Assembly: GCA_017937125.1 (NCBI GenBank)
Contig: JAGBEH010000001.1
Location: 496,001-560,000 of the forward strand
Source: Alistipes sp.
GTDB taxonomy: Bacteria; Bacteroidota; Bacteroidia; Bacteroidales; Rikenellaceae
Reading direction: 5' to 3'
Length of the DNA: 64,000 nt
This document shows positions 19,564-28,764 of the stretch, in pieces. Made by a program: the position numbers and the translations under genes. The notes under the pieces were generated by a model that did no database searches, was not told the DNA's origin, and saw nothing but the letters and a program-made list of their open reading frames with translations. Positions within the stretch are counted from its first letter, which is position 1; every line of letters starts with the position of its first letter.

Positions 19564-19592
19564 TCTGTATTAACTCTATTGATAATGATGGG

Positions 19593-19600
19593 CAAATGTA
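19593..19600 (-). promoter_or_regulatory. -7 element TACATTTG upstream of trpS
   Basis: TAnnTTTG on the reverse strand, 29 bp before the trpS ATG. No distinct -33 box. Confidence 0.55.
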
Positions 19601-19651
19601 TAAAAATATCGGTGAATGTCGAAAAAAGTTCATCCGTATAGTTTTTTTTTA

Positions 19652-19659
19652 TATTTTTG
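19652..19659 (+). promoter_or_regulatory. -7 element TATTTTTG upstream of oxyR
   Basis: TAnnTTTG, 23 bp before the oxyR ATG, after a long T-rich run. Divergent from the trpS promoter. Confidence 0.6.
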
Positions 19660-19682
19660 TCGTACGGAATAAGTTTTGAATT

Positions 19683-20579
19683 ATGACTATCATTCAACTC
19701 GAATATTTTCTCGCGGTTGCCAACTGCGGCAGTTTTTCGCTGGCATCGGAGCATTGTTTCGTGACGCAGCCGTCGCTGAGTATGCAGGTCAAGGCGTTGG
19801 AGGAGGAGCTGGACGTGGTTCTGCTCGACCGTTCCAAAAAGCCCGTAATCCTTACCGAAGCGGGCAAGGCCGTACTCGCCCAGGCCCGCGAAGCGCTCAA
19901 GGAGTATAACGCCATTCGCGAGGTGGTTGCCGAGATGAAGGGCGAAACCGCCGGAAAGATGCGTTTGGGCGTTATACCGACGATAGCTCCCTATCTGTTG
20001 CACAAGTTCATACCCGCCTTCGTGCGGAAATATCCCAAAGTCGAACTCGAAATCAGGGAGATGGTGACGGCCGACATCGTGGATGCGCTCAATAGGGACC
20101 GTATAGACGCTGCCATAGTCGCGGGCGGGACATGCGGGGAGGGAATTACCGAACATGAGCTTTTCAACGACCGTTTCTATCTCTACGTGTCGCCGAACAA
20201 TCCTCTTTTCGAGCGTGTGAATGTCCGTATCGAGGATATAGACCTCAAGGATGTCATTCTGCTGAGTCCGGGCAACTGTATGCGCGACCAGATTCTGGAG
20301 CTGTGCCAGGCCAAACGCGATGTTCCCCAGCACTATGCTTTCGAGTCGGGTACGCTCGATACGCTGATGCGCATAGTCGATTGCACGAGTTGCGTGACCA
20401 TAATCCCCGAAATGGCACTGGAATATATTCCCGCAGGGCGCAAGCGTCAGGTCAAAATGCTTGCAAAGGGTGCCACGTCGCGCAAAATAGCGGTCGCCGT
20501 GCGTCGCACGTATGTCAAGAACTCGGTAGTCAAGGCGCTGATAGATACCATTGTCTCCGAATTGAACATCGTACGGTGA
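19683..20579 (+). CDS. oxyR: Hydrogen peroxide-sensing LysR-type regulator OxyR
   Basis: 298-residue LysR regulator: N-terminal winged helix-turn-helix (LEYFLAVANCGSFSLASEHCFVTQPSLSMQVKALE region) and a periplasmic-binding-like sensor. Counting from the chosen ATG, Cys199 and Cys208 fall in GNCMRDQILELC, the exact positions and spacing of the redox cysteines of E. coli OxyR. It is therefore expected to form an intramolecular disulfide on peroxide and activate antioxidant genes. No catalase or peroxiredoxin gene is adjacent, so its targets are elsewhere. Confidence 0.93.
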   Translation: MTIIQLEYFLAVANCGSFSLASEHCFVTQPSLSMQVKALEEELDVVLLDRSKKPVILTEAGKAVLAQAREALKEYNAIREVVAEMKGETAGKMRLGVIPTIAPYLLHKFIPAFVRKYPKVELEIREMVTADIVDALNRDRIDAAIVAGGTCGEGITEHELFNDRFYLYVSPNNPLFERVNVRIEDIDLKDVILLSPGNCMRDQILELCQAKRDVPQHYAFESGTLDTLMRIVDCTSCVTIIPEMALEYIPAGRKRQVKMLAKGATSRKIAVAVRRTYVKNSVVKALIDTIVSELNIVR

Positions 20580-20605
20580 CGCAGGTGCCGTGAAACGGCC
20601 TGCGA
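20580..20605 (+). terminator. Imperfect hairpin directly after oxyR
   Basis: CGCAGG and CCTGCG plus CCGT and ACGG pair with a two-base bulge just downstream of the stop. There is no T tract, so terminator function is uncertain. Confidence 0.3.
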
Positions 20606-20967
20606 TATTTGTCGCCGATACTTTCCGAACGGACAATAATATATTCCGAACGGACGTTATGGTGCAATGCGAAGATGTGCTGCGGAAAATAAAAACTGCC
20701 GTGAGCGGCGGGTCGTTAAAATTTATGGCGATTATATGCTGTTGTACACTGACCTTATTCCAAAGTCCTGCTGCCTTGCGGGTTCCGCCGAAAGCCACTC
20801 CCCGAGGGTGGGACTGTGGCAGGGTCGGAATTGCAAACGCGGCTGAGCCGCGAGCGACACGACCGTCGGAAAAGAGAGTGTGTGGTATTGAATATCGATT
20901 CGGTGTAAAGTTGGATATAGTTACCAAATTTATTATCTTTGCAAAGTTATAGTGCAATCGAATTTTT
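20606..20967. other. Long intergenic region with an unusual G+C-rich segment
   Basis: The 388 bp between oxyR and rsfS hold no gene I can support. The open frame at 20590-20952 looks like noise. A compact G+C-rich part at about 20760-20880 contains the inverted repeat CGCGGC-TGA-GCCGCG (20838-20852) and other partial dyads, unlike the surrounding AT-rich spacer. It could be a dispersed repeat or a structured RNA. The promoter of rsfS lies at the 3' end. Confidence 0.4.
20911..20941 (+). promoter_or_regulatory. Promoter of the rsfS-ftsH-cdsA-psd operon
   Basis: TATCTTTG at 20934-20941 with TTG at 20911-20913, 20 nt upstream. The rsfS ATG follows after 26 bp. Confidence 0.75.
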
Positions 20968-21333
20968 ATGGGAAAATTTACGGAAACCGAACTCATAGAT
21001 ACTATAGTCGGTGCCATAGAGGATAAAAAGGGTAAGAATATTGTATCGCTCGACCTTTCGGGATTCGACGGTGCGATATGTTCGCATTTCATCGTTTGCA
21101 ATGCCGACTCCACCGCGCAGGTCGTTGCCATTGCCGACGGCATCGAGGAGTCTGTTCTCGAAAAGCTCGGCGAAAAGGTATGGCGTGTCGAGGGGCAGCA
21201 GACGGGGCTGTGGGTCGCGATGGATTACGTGGATGTCGTGGTCCATATCTTCCAGACGGATTTGCGCGATTTCTACAAGCTCGAAGATCTGTGGGCAGAC
21301 GCGCCGATGAAACGGTATGAATACGAAGAATAA
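20968..21333 (+). CDS. rsfS: Ribosomal silencing factor RsfS
   Basis: 121-residue member of the RsfS/Iojap family, which binds ribosomal protein L14 and blocks joining of the subunits when nutrients are scarce. Typical segments are [52 protein letters not shown] and [11 protein letters not shown]. First gene of the operon, 6 bp before ftsH. Confidence 0.95.
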   Translation: MGKFTETELIDTIVGAIEDKKGKNIVSLDLSGFDGAICSHFIVCNADSTAQVVAIADGIEESVLEKLGEKVWRVEGQQTGLWVAMDYVDVVVHIFQTDLRDFYKLEDLWADAPMKRYEYEE

Positions 21334-21339
21334 CGGTTT

Positions 21340-23322
21340 ATGGCAAAGAAACGAAATAACGGAAAAGTGAACCTGAGACCCACTATTATGTGGTTTTGGG
21401 CTTTGATAGCGGTCTCCATCATCGTCTTGAGCCTGTTCGGACGGGAGAATGCCGATCCGATTCCCAGCAACTGGAATACGGTGGAGAAGATGATCCGCGA
21501 GGGCGAGGTCGAGAAGATAGTCGTCGTCAATCGTGAAACGGCACAGGTATACCTTAAAAAAGGCGTTGCCGACAAATACAGGAATTCTACCGACAAGGCG
21601 TTGAACAGGATGCCGCGGAACGGGGCGCAGATGATTTTTACTATCGGCTCCGTGGATTCGTTCGAGGGCAAACTCGCCGCCGTCGCCGACAATGACGTTA
21701 CGGTCGAGTACGAGATGAACGACAACGGCTGGACCAATATGCTGATAAGCCTGCTGCCGTGGATCTTCTTCATAGGCATCTGGATATTTATGATGCGCAG
21801 TATGTCGCGCGGCGCAGGAGGTGCCGGCGGCGGTATTATGAATGTGGGCAAGGCCAAGGCGCAGGAGTTCGACAAGAATGCCAGCAAGCGCGTTACGTTC
21901 AAGGATGTCGCGGGATTGGAAGAGGCCAAGGTCGAGATTATGGAGATCGTCGATTTCCTTAAGAACAAGAACAAATACATCGAGCTGGGAGCCAAAATTC
22001 CCAAAGGGGCGCTTCTGGTAGGTCCTCCGGGGACGGGCAAGACCTTGCTGGCAAAGGCCGTAGCGGGAGAGGCGAATGTACCCTTCCTGTCGATTTCGGG
22101 TTCCGATTTCGTGGAGATGTTCGTCGGCGTGGGGGCATCGCGCGTTCGCGATTTGTTCGAGCAGGCGAAGCGTAAGGCGCCGTGCATCCTCTTTATAGAC
22201 GAGATAGACGCCATAGGCCGCGCGCGCGGCAAGAATGCGGGATTCTCGGGAAATGACGAACGGGAAAATACGCTCAACCAGCTGCTTACCGAGATGGACG
22301 GGTTTCAGACCAATACGGGTGTCATAGTGCTGGCTGCGACGAACCGTGCCGATATACTCGACAAGGCGTTGATGCGTGCGGGACGTTTCGACCGTCAGAT
22401 AGAGGTCGGTCTGCCGGATGTCAAGGAGCGCGAGGAGATTTTCAACGTGCACCTGCGTCCGCTGAAACTCGACCCGCAGCTCGACCGCGAGTTTCTGGCA
22501 AAACAGACCCCCGGTTTCTCGGGCGCCGATATTGCCAACGTATGCAATGAAGCGGCACTGATAGCCGCCCGCCATAATAAGAAATTCATCTCTAAAGAGG
22601 ATTTTCTCTCGGCGATAGACCGAATAATAGGCGGTCTGGAGCGCCGCAACAAGATAATTACCGACGAGGAGAAACGCACGATAGCCTACCACGAAGCGGG
22701 ACACGCTACGGTAAGCTGGATATTGGAGAACGCCAACCCGCTTATCAAGGTGACTATCATCCCTCGCGGAAAGGCTCTCGGTGCGGCGTGGTACCTGCCC
22801 GAGGAGCGGCAGATAACGACGCGCGAACATCTGCTCGACGAATTGGCCGCCACGCTGGGCGGACGCGCCTCGGAGGAGCTGACATTCGGTCATCTGTCTA
22901 CGGGGGCATTGAACGATCTCGAGCGTGTGACCAAACAGGCCTATGCTATGGTGGCCTATTACGGTATGAGCGAGAAGGTCGGCACCATAAGCTATTACGA
23001 TTCCACGGGACAGAGCGATATGGCCTTTACCAAGCCCTATTCCGAACGTACGGCCCAAGAGATCGACTACGAGGTGAAAAGCCTTATCGACAAGGCATAC
23101 GCTATGGCCAAGGAGGTTCTTGTCGAGCACAGGGACGGCCTTCGGGAGCTTGCGGAGCTGTTGCTCGCCCGCGAGGTGGTCTTCACCGAGGATGTGGAAC
23201 GCATATTCGGCAAACGCAGGAAGGACATCCTTCGTGAGCGGAAAGAGGCCGAAGCACGATCGGAAAAGACAGGTGATGAAAACGGTCCGGTGTCAGAATC
23301 CGGACAGAAAGAGGGTAACTGA
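21340..23322 (+). CDS. ftsH: ATP-dependent zinc metalloprotease FtsH
   Basis: Membrane-bound AAA+ protease that degrades unassembled membrane proteins and some regulators. 660 residues: an N-terminal membrane helix, a periplasmic domain, a second helix ([19 protein letters not shown]), Walker A GPPGTGKT (from residue 228), Walker [13 protein letters not shown], the SRH with [20 protein letters not shown], and the zinc motif HEAGH (451-455). The charged, low-complexity C-terminus is usual. Stands between rsfS and cdsA. Confidence 0.98.
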   Translation: MAKKRNNGKVNLRPTIMWFWALIAVSIIVLSLFGRENADPIPSNWNTVEKMIREGEVEKIVVVNRETAQVYLKKGVADKYRNSTDKALNRMPRNGAQMIFTIGSVDSFEGKLAAVADNDVTVEYEMNDNGWTNMLISLLPWIFFIGIWIFMMRSMSRGAGGAGGGIMNVGKAKAQEFDKNASKRVTFKDVAGLEEAKVEIMEIVDFLKNKNKYIELGAKIPKGALLVGPPGTGKTLLAKAVAGEANVPFLSISGSDFVEMFVGVGASRVRDLFEQAKRKAPCILFIDEIDAIGRARGKNAGFSGNDERENTLNQLLTEMDGFQTNTGVIVLAATNRADILDKALMRAGRFDRQIEVGLPDVKEREEIFNVHLRPLKLDPQLDREFLAKQTPGFSGADIANVCNEAALIAARHNKKFISKEDFLSAIDRIIGGLERRNKIITDEEKRTIAYHEAGHATVSWILENANPLIKVTIIPRGKALGAAWYLPEERQITTREHLLDELAATLGGRASEELTFGHLSTGALNDLERVTKQAYAMVAYYGMSEKVGTISYYDSTGQSDMAFTKPYSERTAQEIDYEVKSLIDKAYAMAKEVLVEHRDGLRELAELLLAREVVFTEDVERIFGKRRKDILRERKEAEARSEKTGDENGPVSESGQKEGN

Positions 23323-23341
23323 CGTATGAACCCGTTGCGTT

Positions 23342-24205
23342 ATGAGTGATAAAATGAAGGAACTCGGTATCCGCACGTTCAGCGGATTGATTCTGATAGC
23401 CGTATTTTCGGGCGCCGTACTCTTTTCCCGCTGGAGTTTCGGGGCGCTGTTGCTGGCGATCCTCGTCGGCTGCCAGTGGGAGTTCTACCGCATATGCCGT
23501 CGCGGCGGCGTATCCCCCCAATCGTTTACGGGGCTGATATGCGGCATCGCGCTGTTCGCCGTCAATTTCATAATTTTCCGACAGTTCGGAGACGGTGGCA
23601 TTGCCGATTATGCGGCGGGAAATGCGGTGCTTATATTATTGTTGTATATCGTCGTGCTGCTGCCGTCGATTTTTATCTGCGAACTGGCAAGGAAGAGCGA
23701 TAATCCCATAGCCAACATCGCTGCGACCGTTACGGGAGTGGTTTATGCGGCAGTCCCCGTCTCTTTGTTGCTTTATATTCCGCTGCTGCTCGGCGGCGGC
23801 GAATGGAGCGGATGGATGATGCTGGGATTCGTCCTGATAGTGTGGGCCAACGACGTATTCGCCTATCTGGTCGGCTGTACTTTCGGTAAACACCGTATGT
23901 GCGAGCGCATATCGCCCAAGAAGTCGTGGGAAGGGTTCTTCGGCGGAGTGGCGGGTGCGATCGCTGTCGGCCTGCTTGTAGGGCGGCTGCTCGGCGGGAG
24001 CCTGCCCGTGTGGGGCGGACTCGCGGCCGTGACGGCCGTTACGGGTGTCGCGGGCGATTTCGTCGAATCGATGTTCAAACGCTCGGTCGGCATCAAGGAC
24101 TCGGGCGCGATGTTGCCGGGGCACGGCGGCTGGCTCGACCGTTTCGATGCTATGCTGATTTCCGTGCCGTTCGTATTCGTCTATCTGCTAATCGTATGTA
24201 ATTAA
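23342..24205 (+). CDS. cdsA: Phosphatidate cytidylyltransferase
   Basis: Makes CDP-diacylglycerol from phosphatidate and CTP in the inner membrane. 287 residues with about eight hydrophobic helices and the C-terminal CDS signature region (SPKKSWEGFFGG..., GDFVESMFKRSVGIKDSG, PGHGGWLDRFDAM). The following gene, psd, acts two steps later in phosphatidylethanolamine synthesis, so the pair forms a phospholipid module. Confidence 0.95.
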   Translation: MSDKMKELGIRTFSGLILIAVFSGAVLFSRWSFGALLLAILVGCQWEFYRICRRGGVSPQSFTGLICGIALFAVNFIIFRQFGDGGIADYAAGNAVLILLLYIVVLLPSIFICELARKSDNPIANIAATVTGVVYAAVPVSLLLYIPLLLGGGEWSGWMMLGFVLIVWANDVFAYLVGCTFGKHRMCERISPKKSWEGFFGGVAGAIAVGLLVGRLLGGSLPVWGGLAAVTAVTGVAGDFVESMFKRSVGIKDSGAMLPGHGGWLDRFDAMLISVPFVFVYLLIVCN

Positions 24206-24216
24206 AACTTGACATT

Positions 24217-24885
24217 ATGAAGATAAATAAGGAGGGCTATAAGATAATTTTCATAACGGGCATCATCTGCCTGCTGATATGGGGTTTCATCTACCATCTG
24301 CTCAACAACCGCGAGGATGTCGGCGTGATGTGGCTCAGTGCGATAGTGCTCGTGATGTTCTGGTTCTTCATCGTATCGTTTTTCCGCGAACCGCGCCGTG
24401 TCAAGATCCACGATGCCGATCTGGTATTCGCGCCGTGCGACGGACGCGTGGTGGTGACGGAGCTCGTCACCGACGACGAGTATTTCGGCAATCGGGAGGT
24501 GATGCAGATATCGATATTTATGTCGATTACCAACGTGCATATGAACTGGTTTCCGGTCGGCGGAATCGTAAAATATTTCAAGTACCATCCCGGGCGTTTC
24601 CTCGTAGCTTGGCATCCCAAATCGTCTACCGAGAACGAACGCACGACGACGGTTGTCGAAACCGAGAAGGGGCACGAGATCCTCTTCCGCCAGATTGCGG
24701 GGGTGGTAGCCCGACGCATAGTGTCGTATATGAAGGTCGGAAATGCGGTAAAGCAGAACGATGTGTGCGGTTTTATCAAGTTCGGCTCGCGTATTGATCT
24801 GCTTATTCCCAAAGAGAGCGAACTGTTGGTCGAGATCGGCGATCCCGTAGTGGGTACGCAGACGCCGCTGGCCAGATTGAAATGA
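24217..24885 (+). CDS. psd: Phosphatidylserine decarboxylase (short, pyruvoyl type)
   Basis: Converts phosphatidylserine to phosphatidylethanolamine. 222 residues, the short archaeal/Bacteroidota type: N-terminal hydrophobic helices (IIFITGIICLLIWGFIY and following), FFREPRR, APCDGRVV, the SITNVHMNWFP region and the self-cleavage site FGSR, where Gly190-Ser191 would be split to give the pyruvoyl group. Placed 11 bp after cdsA. Confidence 0.93.
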   Translation: MKINKEGYKIIFITGIICLLIWGFIYHLLNNREDVGVMWLSAIVLVMFWFFIVSFFREPRRVKIHDADLVFAPCDGRVVVTELVTDDEYFGNREVMQISIFMSITNVHMNWFPVGGIVKYFKYHPGRFLVAWHPKSSTENERTTTVVETEKGHEILFRQIAGVVARRIVSYMKVGNAVKQNDVCGFIKFGSRIDLLIPKESELLVEIGDPVVGTQTPLARLK

Positions 24886-24892
24886 TTATTCG

Positions 24893-25999
24893 ATGAGCGG
24901 GGCTAAACAATCCATATGGCGTTATGTCGCGGGTATCGCATTGACTGCTGCCATACTGTTTCTGGTATGGTATTTCAGCAATGTGGTCATATACATACTC
25001 GTCTCTGCCGTCTTGGCCATCATCGGCCGTCCGCTCGTAAGCAGGCTCACCAAAATAAGGCTCGGACGCTTCCGTGTCCCGCGCTGGCTCGCCGCATTCG
25101 CTACGCTGCTGGTGATATGGGTGGTGTTCATTACGGCCTGCTCGGTTTTCGTGCCTCTCGTTACGAACAAGATCTACGAATTGGCGACGCTCGATTTCAG
25201 CTCGGTGCTGAAAAGCATCGAGGAGCCTGTCAAGCGGGCGCAGGAGTATCTGCATACGCTGTTCCTGATGCCCGATTCGCGCTTTTCGCTGACGGATGTG
25301 CTCGCATCCTCGCTGCGGCAGATAATCGATTACGAAACCATAAATTCGGCTTTCTCGTCGATTATCAACATCGGCCTGTCGTTCGTCATAGCCTTTTTCT
25401 CCATCTCGTTCATCACTTTCTTCTTCCTCAAGGAGGACGGTCTGTTCTATGCTATGGTCAAGTCGTTGTTCCCTCAGAAATATCAGGCCAACGTCACCCG
25501 TGCATTGGACAAGATTACAGTATTGCTGTCGCGATATTTCGGCGGGATACTGGCCGAGAGCGCTATGATTATGATAGTCGTGTCGGTCGCGATGGTCGTC
25601 TTCGGAATGCAGGCGACGGATGCCTTCTTCATCGGTTTCATTATGGGCGTGATGAACGTTATACCCTATGCGGGACCGCTTATGGGCGGTATCGCGTCGG
25701 TGTTTATCGGCATAGTCACCCCGATAGACGGCTATACCGTAGGCCATACGATGACTGTCATAATACTGACGCTGATGGTGGTTAAGGGACTCGACGATTT
25801 CGTGTTGCAGCCTACGCTGTATTCCGAACGTGTGAAGGCGCATCCTTTGGAGGTGTTTCTCGTGATCCTCATCGCGGGTTCGGTTGCGGGAGTGGTAGGT
25901 ATGCTGCTCGCAATCCCCTCATATACGGTGTTGAGAGTATTTGCCAAGGAGTTTTTCTCCCAGTTCTCGTTAGTGCAGAAGCTGACGGAAAAGGTTTAA
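24893..25999 (+). CDS. AI-2E family permease (PerM/TqsA type)
   Basis: 368-residue polytopic membrane protein with an N-terminal hydrophobic pair, a central amphipathic segment and four or five further helices. Family features are SFVIAFFSISFITFFFLKED, IGFIMGVMNVIPYAGPLMGG and the C-terminal KGLDDFVLQP with HPLEVFLVIL. The family name comes from E. coli TqsA, which affects autoinducer-2 export, but members also include Na+/H+ antiporters and unknown transporters. The convergent luxS about 1 kb downstream makes an AI-2 link worth testing; it is not shown by sequence. Confidence 0.88.
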   Translation: MSGAKQSIWRYVAGIALTAAILFLVWYFSNVVIYILVSAVLAIIGRPLVSRLTKIRLGRFRVPRWLAAFATLLVIWVVFITACSVFVPLVTNKIYELATLDFSSVLKSIEEPVKRAQEYLHTLFLMPDSRFSLTDVLASSLRQIIDYETINSAFSSIINIGLSFVIAFFSISFITFFFLKEDGLFYAMVKSLFPQKYQANVTRALDKITVLLSRYFGGILAESAMIMIVVSVAMVVFGMQATDAFFIGFIMGVMNVIPYAGPLMGGIASVFIGIVTPIDGYTVGHTMTVIILTLMVVKGLDDFVLQPTLYSERVKAHPLEVFLVILIAGSVAGVVGMLLAIPSYTVLRVFAKEFFSQFSLVQKLTEKV

Positions 26000-26009
26000 G
26001 GTTTTGTTT

Positions 26010-26360
26010 ATGGTTATCGAAGGCGAAGTTATTCACGGTCAGCAGCTCGGACGGAAAATGGGATTTCCTACGGCGAATATGGAGGTCGAAGGGGTGAATG
26101 TCGAAAACGGCGTATATATGTCGAACGTCGAAATCGACGGCCGCAGCTATCGGGCTATGTCGAATGTGGGCGTCAGGCCTTCGGTAGACGGCAAGCGCCG
26201 CCTGCTCGAGACTTTCATTTTCGACTACGACGGCGACCTTTACGGACGGCGTTTGCGCGTGGAGCTGTTGCATAAGGTAAGGGACGAAAAAAAATTCAGC
26301 TCCATAGAGGAGCTGAAATCGCAACTCGAGCGCGATTGCGCACATATTCTTTCGTTATAG
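26010..26360 (+). CDS. Stand-alone riboflavin kinase domain protein
   Basis: 116 residues corresponding only to the C-terminal kinase half of bifunctional RibF: GRKMGFPTAN (flavin/ATP loop with the PTAN metal motif), NGVYMSNVEIDG, MSNVGVRPSVDG, ETFIFDYDGDLYG and a C-terminal helix. The N-terminal FAD synthetase half is absent and the upstream DNA is the permease gene, so this is not a local truncation. ATG 26010 is preferred over the TTG at 26004. Its 3' end overlaps the convergent nucleosidase gene by 6 bp. Confidence 0.85.
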   Translation: MVIEGEVIHGQQLGRKMGFPTANMEVEGVNVENGVYMSNVEIDGRSYRAMSNVGVRPSVDGKRRLLETFIFDYDGDLYGRRLRVELLHKVRDEKKFSSIEELKSQLERDCAHILSL

Positions 26361-27038
26361 AGCTTCTATCTTCTCGAGTATCGGTCCGAAATCCGAATGT
26401 CTGTCGGCGAACTCCTCGTACGACTGGTCGTTGTGTCCCGCTTCCGGAACGTCCGAAATCATCTTTACGGCAATTACGGGTATCTTGCCGCATATGTCCG
26501 CGGCTATGGCTATCGCATCTATCTCCATATCGAATATCGCGCGTTTTATGCCGAAGCGTCGCTTTATGTCGCGTACGATGTCTGCATCCACGAACGAGTC
26601 GCCCGTAAATACGGTTATGTTATCGGTGCCGAGCAGTTTGTAGGGATCGGTAAGCTCGGGTACGAAGCCGTCGGGTACGTTGCAGTCGTGGTATCGCGCA
26701 GCGGAGGGTATGGCTATGTCGCCCTGCTTGAAATCTGCCGTTCCTGCGGCGAATCCGATGACGGCTATGGCATCGAACGGCTGTTTCGGGGTTTCTCCCT
26801 TTTCCAATGGGGGAAAGGCCTCGAACAGATTGTCCGAATGCTCTCCGAACTTCGAAACCTCTATGTTCGGCCGACCCTTGAATGCGGCTACGGTCGCCGA
26901 TACGGCTGCTGCCGCAGCGGCCTTGCCCACCCCGCAGCGGATTAGCGTGTAGGTGTGGCGCGTTTCGCCCGCTTCGGCTATCGCTGTCGCCATATAATCG
27001 TATTCCCGCTCCGTAGGAGCAGCTATCAGAATATTCAT
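26355..27038 (-). CDS. mtnN: Nucleosidase, probably MTA/SAH nucleosidase (Pfs)
   Basis: 227-residue member of the PNP/UDP-phosphorylase superfamily: AAPTEREYDYM at the N-terminus, RCGVGKAAAA, VIGFAAGTADFKQGDI, FDMEIDAIAI (the ribose-binding MExxA-like site, here MEIDA) and KMISDVPE. Cotranscription with luxS (6 bp gap) points to S-adenosylhomocysteine nucleosidase, which produces S-ribosylhomocysteine for LuxS. Futalosine hydrolase (MqnB) is a close relative and cannot be excluded by motif alone. Confidence 0.72.
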   Translation of the reverse strand: MNILIAAPTEREYDYMATAIAEAGETRHTYTLIRCGVGKAAAAAAVSATVAAFKGRPNIEVSKFGEHSDNLFEAFPPLEKGETPKQPFDAIAVIGFAAGTADFKQGDIAIPSAARYHDCNVPDGFVPELTDPYKLLGTDNITVFTGDSFVDADIVRDIKRRFGIKRAIFDMEIDAIAIAADICGKIPVIAVKMISDVPEAGHNDQSYEEFADRHSDFGPILEKIEAL

Positions 27039-27044
27039 CGTACG

Positions 27045-27536
27045 TTACAGTTTGATATGTGCCGCTTCAGCCTCTTCTTTCGAAAAGAGTATACCGATAT
27101 ACTTGCGCATAGCTTCGTTGGTCTCCTCTATCGCGTACAAAGCTGGGTTCCCGCATTGTATTTCATTCAGGCCTACGATATCTTCGGTGCCGTGAATTGG
27201 GAATACCTTTGCGTAGACGCGCCCCAATGCCGCTTTTATATCTTCGGCCTTTACGTCGTTCATCGTCGAGAGATAAAACCCTGTTTGGCAGCCCATAGGG
27301 CAGAACGAAACGATGCTTTTGCCTATCTTCTCATCCAAACGGAGCCAATAGGCCATCAGATGCTCGATCGTGTGCACCGCCCCCGCGCAAAGCGGCTTAC
27401 GGTCCATAGGCGCGCAAAAACGCAAATCCCACGAGTAGACGGCCAACGTATCGTCTATCTTGTATGTCGAGCGGAGGTAAAGCCCTTCGCGGAGAGTCCG
27501 ATGATCTACATCGAACGAAGAAACTATCGATTTCAT
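27045..27536 (-). CDS. luxS: S-ribosylhomocysteine lyase LuxS
   Basis: Cleaves S-ribosylhomocysteine to homocysteine and DPD, the precursor of autoinducer-2. 163 residues with the metal motif HTIEH (His55, Glu58, His59), the reactive cysteine in CPMGCQTGFY (Cys83) and the third metal ligand in NEIQCGN (Cys128). Lies between the aminotransferase (4 bp) and nucleosidase genes in one reverse operon that can recycle SAH. Confidence 0.96.
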   Translation of the reverse strand: MKSIVSSFDVDHRTLREGLYLRSTYKIDDTLAVYSWDLRFCAPMDRKPLCAGAVHTIEHLMAYWLRLDEKIGKSIVSFCPMGCQTGFYLSTMNDVKAEDIKAALGRVYAKVFPIHGTEDIVGLNEIQCGNPALYAIEETNEAMRKYIGILFSKEEAEAAHIKL

Positions 27537-27540
27537 AAGC

Positions 27541-28740
27541 CTATTTTGTTCGGTTGTTGTATGCTTCCAGTGCCTTGCTCAGGACGACTAATGCGCGCTG
27601 CAAATCCTCTTTCTTGAGGACGTAGGCTATGCGCACCTCATTGCGGCCTTTGCTCGGGTCGGAGTAGAATCCCGATGCGGGTGCGAGCATTACGGTCTCT
27701 CCCTCGTACTCGAAGTCGCTCAGGCACCACGCGCAGAAATCGTCGCTGTCCTCTACCGGCAGTCGGGCTACCGTGTAGAAAGCACCCATAGGAATGGGGG
27801 AGTATACCCCCGGTATCTTGTTCAGCCCGTCGATAAGGCACTTGCGTCGCTCGATATACTCTTCGTAAACGTCGGTCGCATATTGGCGCGGAGCATCGAT
27901 AGACGCTTCGGCGACGATTTGCCCGATAAGCGGCGGCGACAGACGTGCCTGGCAGAATTTCATCACCGCGGCACGCAGCCTTTTGTTCTTGGTAATCAGG
28001 GCACCGATTCGTATTCCGCACTCCGAGTAGCGTTTCGATACGGAGTCTATCAGGACGACATTATCCTCTATGCCGTCGAGGTGGCATGCCGAGATGTACG
28101 GCGAACCCGTGTAGATGTATTCGCGATATACCTCGTCCGAGAAGAGGAACAGGTCGTATTTTTTCACTAAATCGCGTATCTGGTTCATCTCCTTGCGTGT
28201 GTAGAGATACCCCGTCGGGTTGTTGGGGTTGCATATCAGTATGCCGCGCGTACGTTCGTTGATGAGAGCCTCGAACGATTCCACGCTCGGCAGGGCGAAG
28301 CCGTCGTCTATGGTAGACAATACGGGACGTATAATGGCTCCCGCGGATATGGCGAACGCCATATAGTTCGCATACGCAGGCTCGGGGACTATAATTTCGT
28401 CTCCGGGGTTCAGACACGACATAAATGCGAAAAGCACCGCTTCGGAACCGCCCGTCGTCACGATTATGTCGTCGGGCGTCAGGTGTATCTGGTATTGGTC
28501 GTAATATCCTACGAGCTTTTCGCGCAGCGAACGGTATCCGTCGCTGGGGCTGTATTCCAGTATCTTGCGGTCGATATTTTTCAGGGCATCCAGTCCGACT
28601 TGCGGCGTGGGCAGGTCCGGCTGGCCGATGTTCAGATGATACACTTTCGTTCCGCGTGCTTTGGCCGCTTCGGCCAGCGGGACGAGTTTGCGTATGGGCG
28701 ATGCGGGCATATCTTCCGCCCGTTGTGAAATCAGAGGCAT
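27541..28740 (-). CDS. Fold-type I PLP-dependent aminotransferase (aspartate aminotransferase-like)
   Basis: 399 residues. GQPDLPTPQ, the TTGGSEAV segment, ICNPNNPTGYLYT, LFSDEVYREYIY and the PLP lysine in DSVSKRYSECGIRIG are typical of class I aminotransferases in the Bacteroidota AspC/PatA-like group. Substrate not determined; heading the luxS operon suggests a link to the methionine cycle (for example the final transamination of methionine salvage), which is inference. The -7 element at 28765-28772 rules out the upstream ATG at 28767, so ATG 28740 is used. Confidence 0.85.
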   Translation of the reverse strand: MPLISQRAEDMPASPIRKLVPLAEAAKARGTKVYHLNIGQPDLPTPQVGLDALKNIDRKILEYSPSDGYRSLREKLVGYYDQYQIHLTPDDIIVTTGGSEAVLFAFMSCLNPGDEIIVPEPAYANYMAFAISAGAIIRPVLSTIDDGFALPSVESFEALINERTRGILICNPNNPTGYLYTRKEMNQIRDLVKKYDLFLFSDEVYREYIYTGSPYISACHLDGIEDNVVLIDSVSKRYSECGIRIGALITKNKRLRAAVMKFCQARLSPPLIGQIVAEASIDAPRQYATDVYEEYIERRKCLIDGLNKIPGVYSPIPMGAFYTVARLPVEDSDDFCAWCLSDFEYEGETVMLAPASGFYSDPSKGRNEVRIAYVLKKEDLQRALVVLSKALEAYNNRTK

Positions 28741-28764
28741 AATCTTCTCGTTGTTTATCGTCGG

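Noticed and set aside
20590-20952. Forward open frame of 120 codons between oxyR and rsfS
   Set aside because: No recognisable domain, odd composition, runs through a G+C-rich dyad region and into the rsfS promoter; reads as noise.
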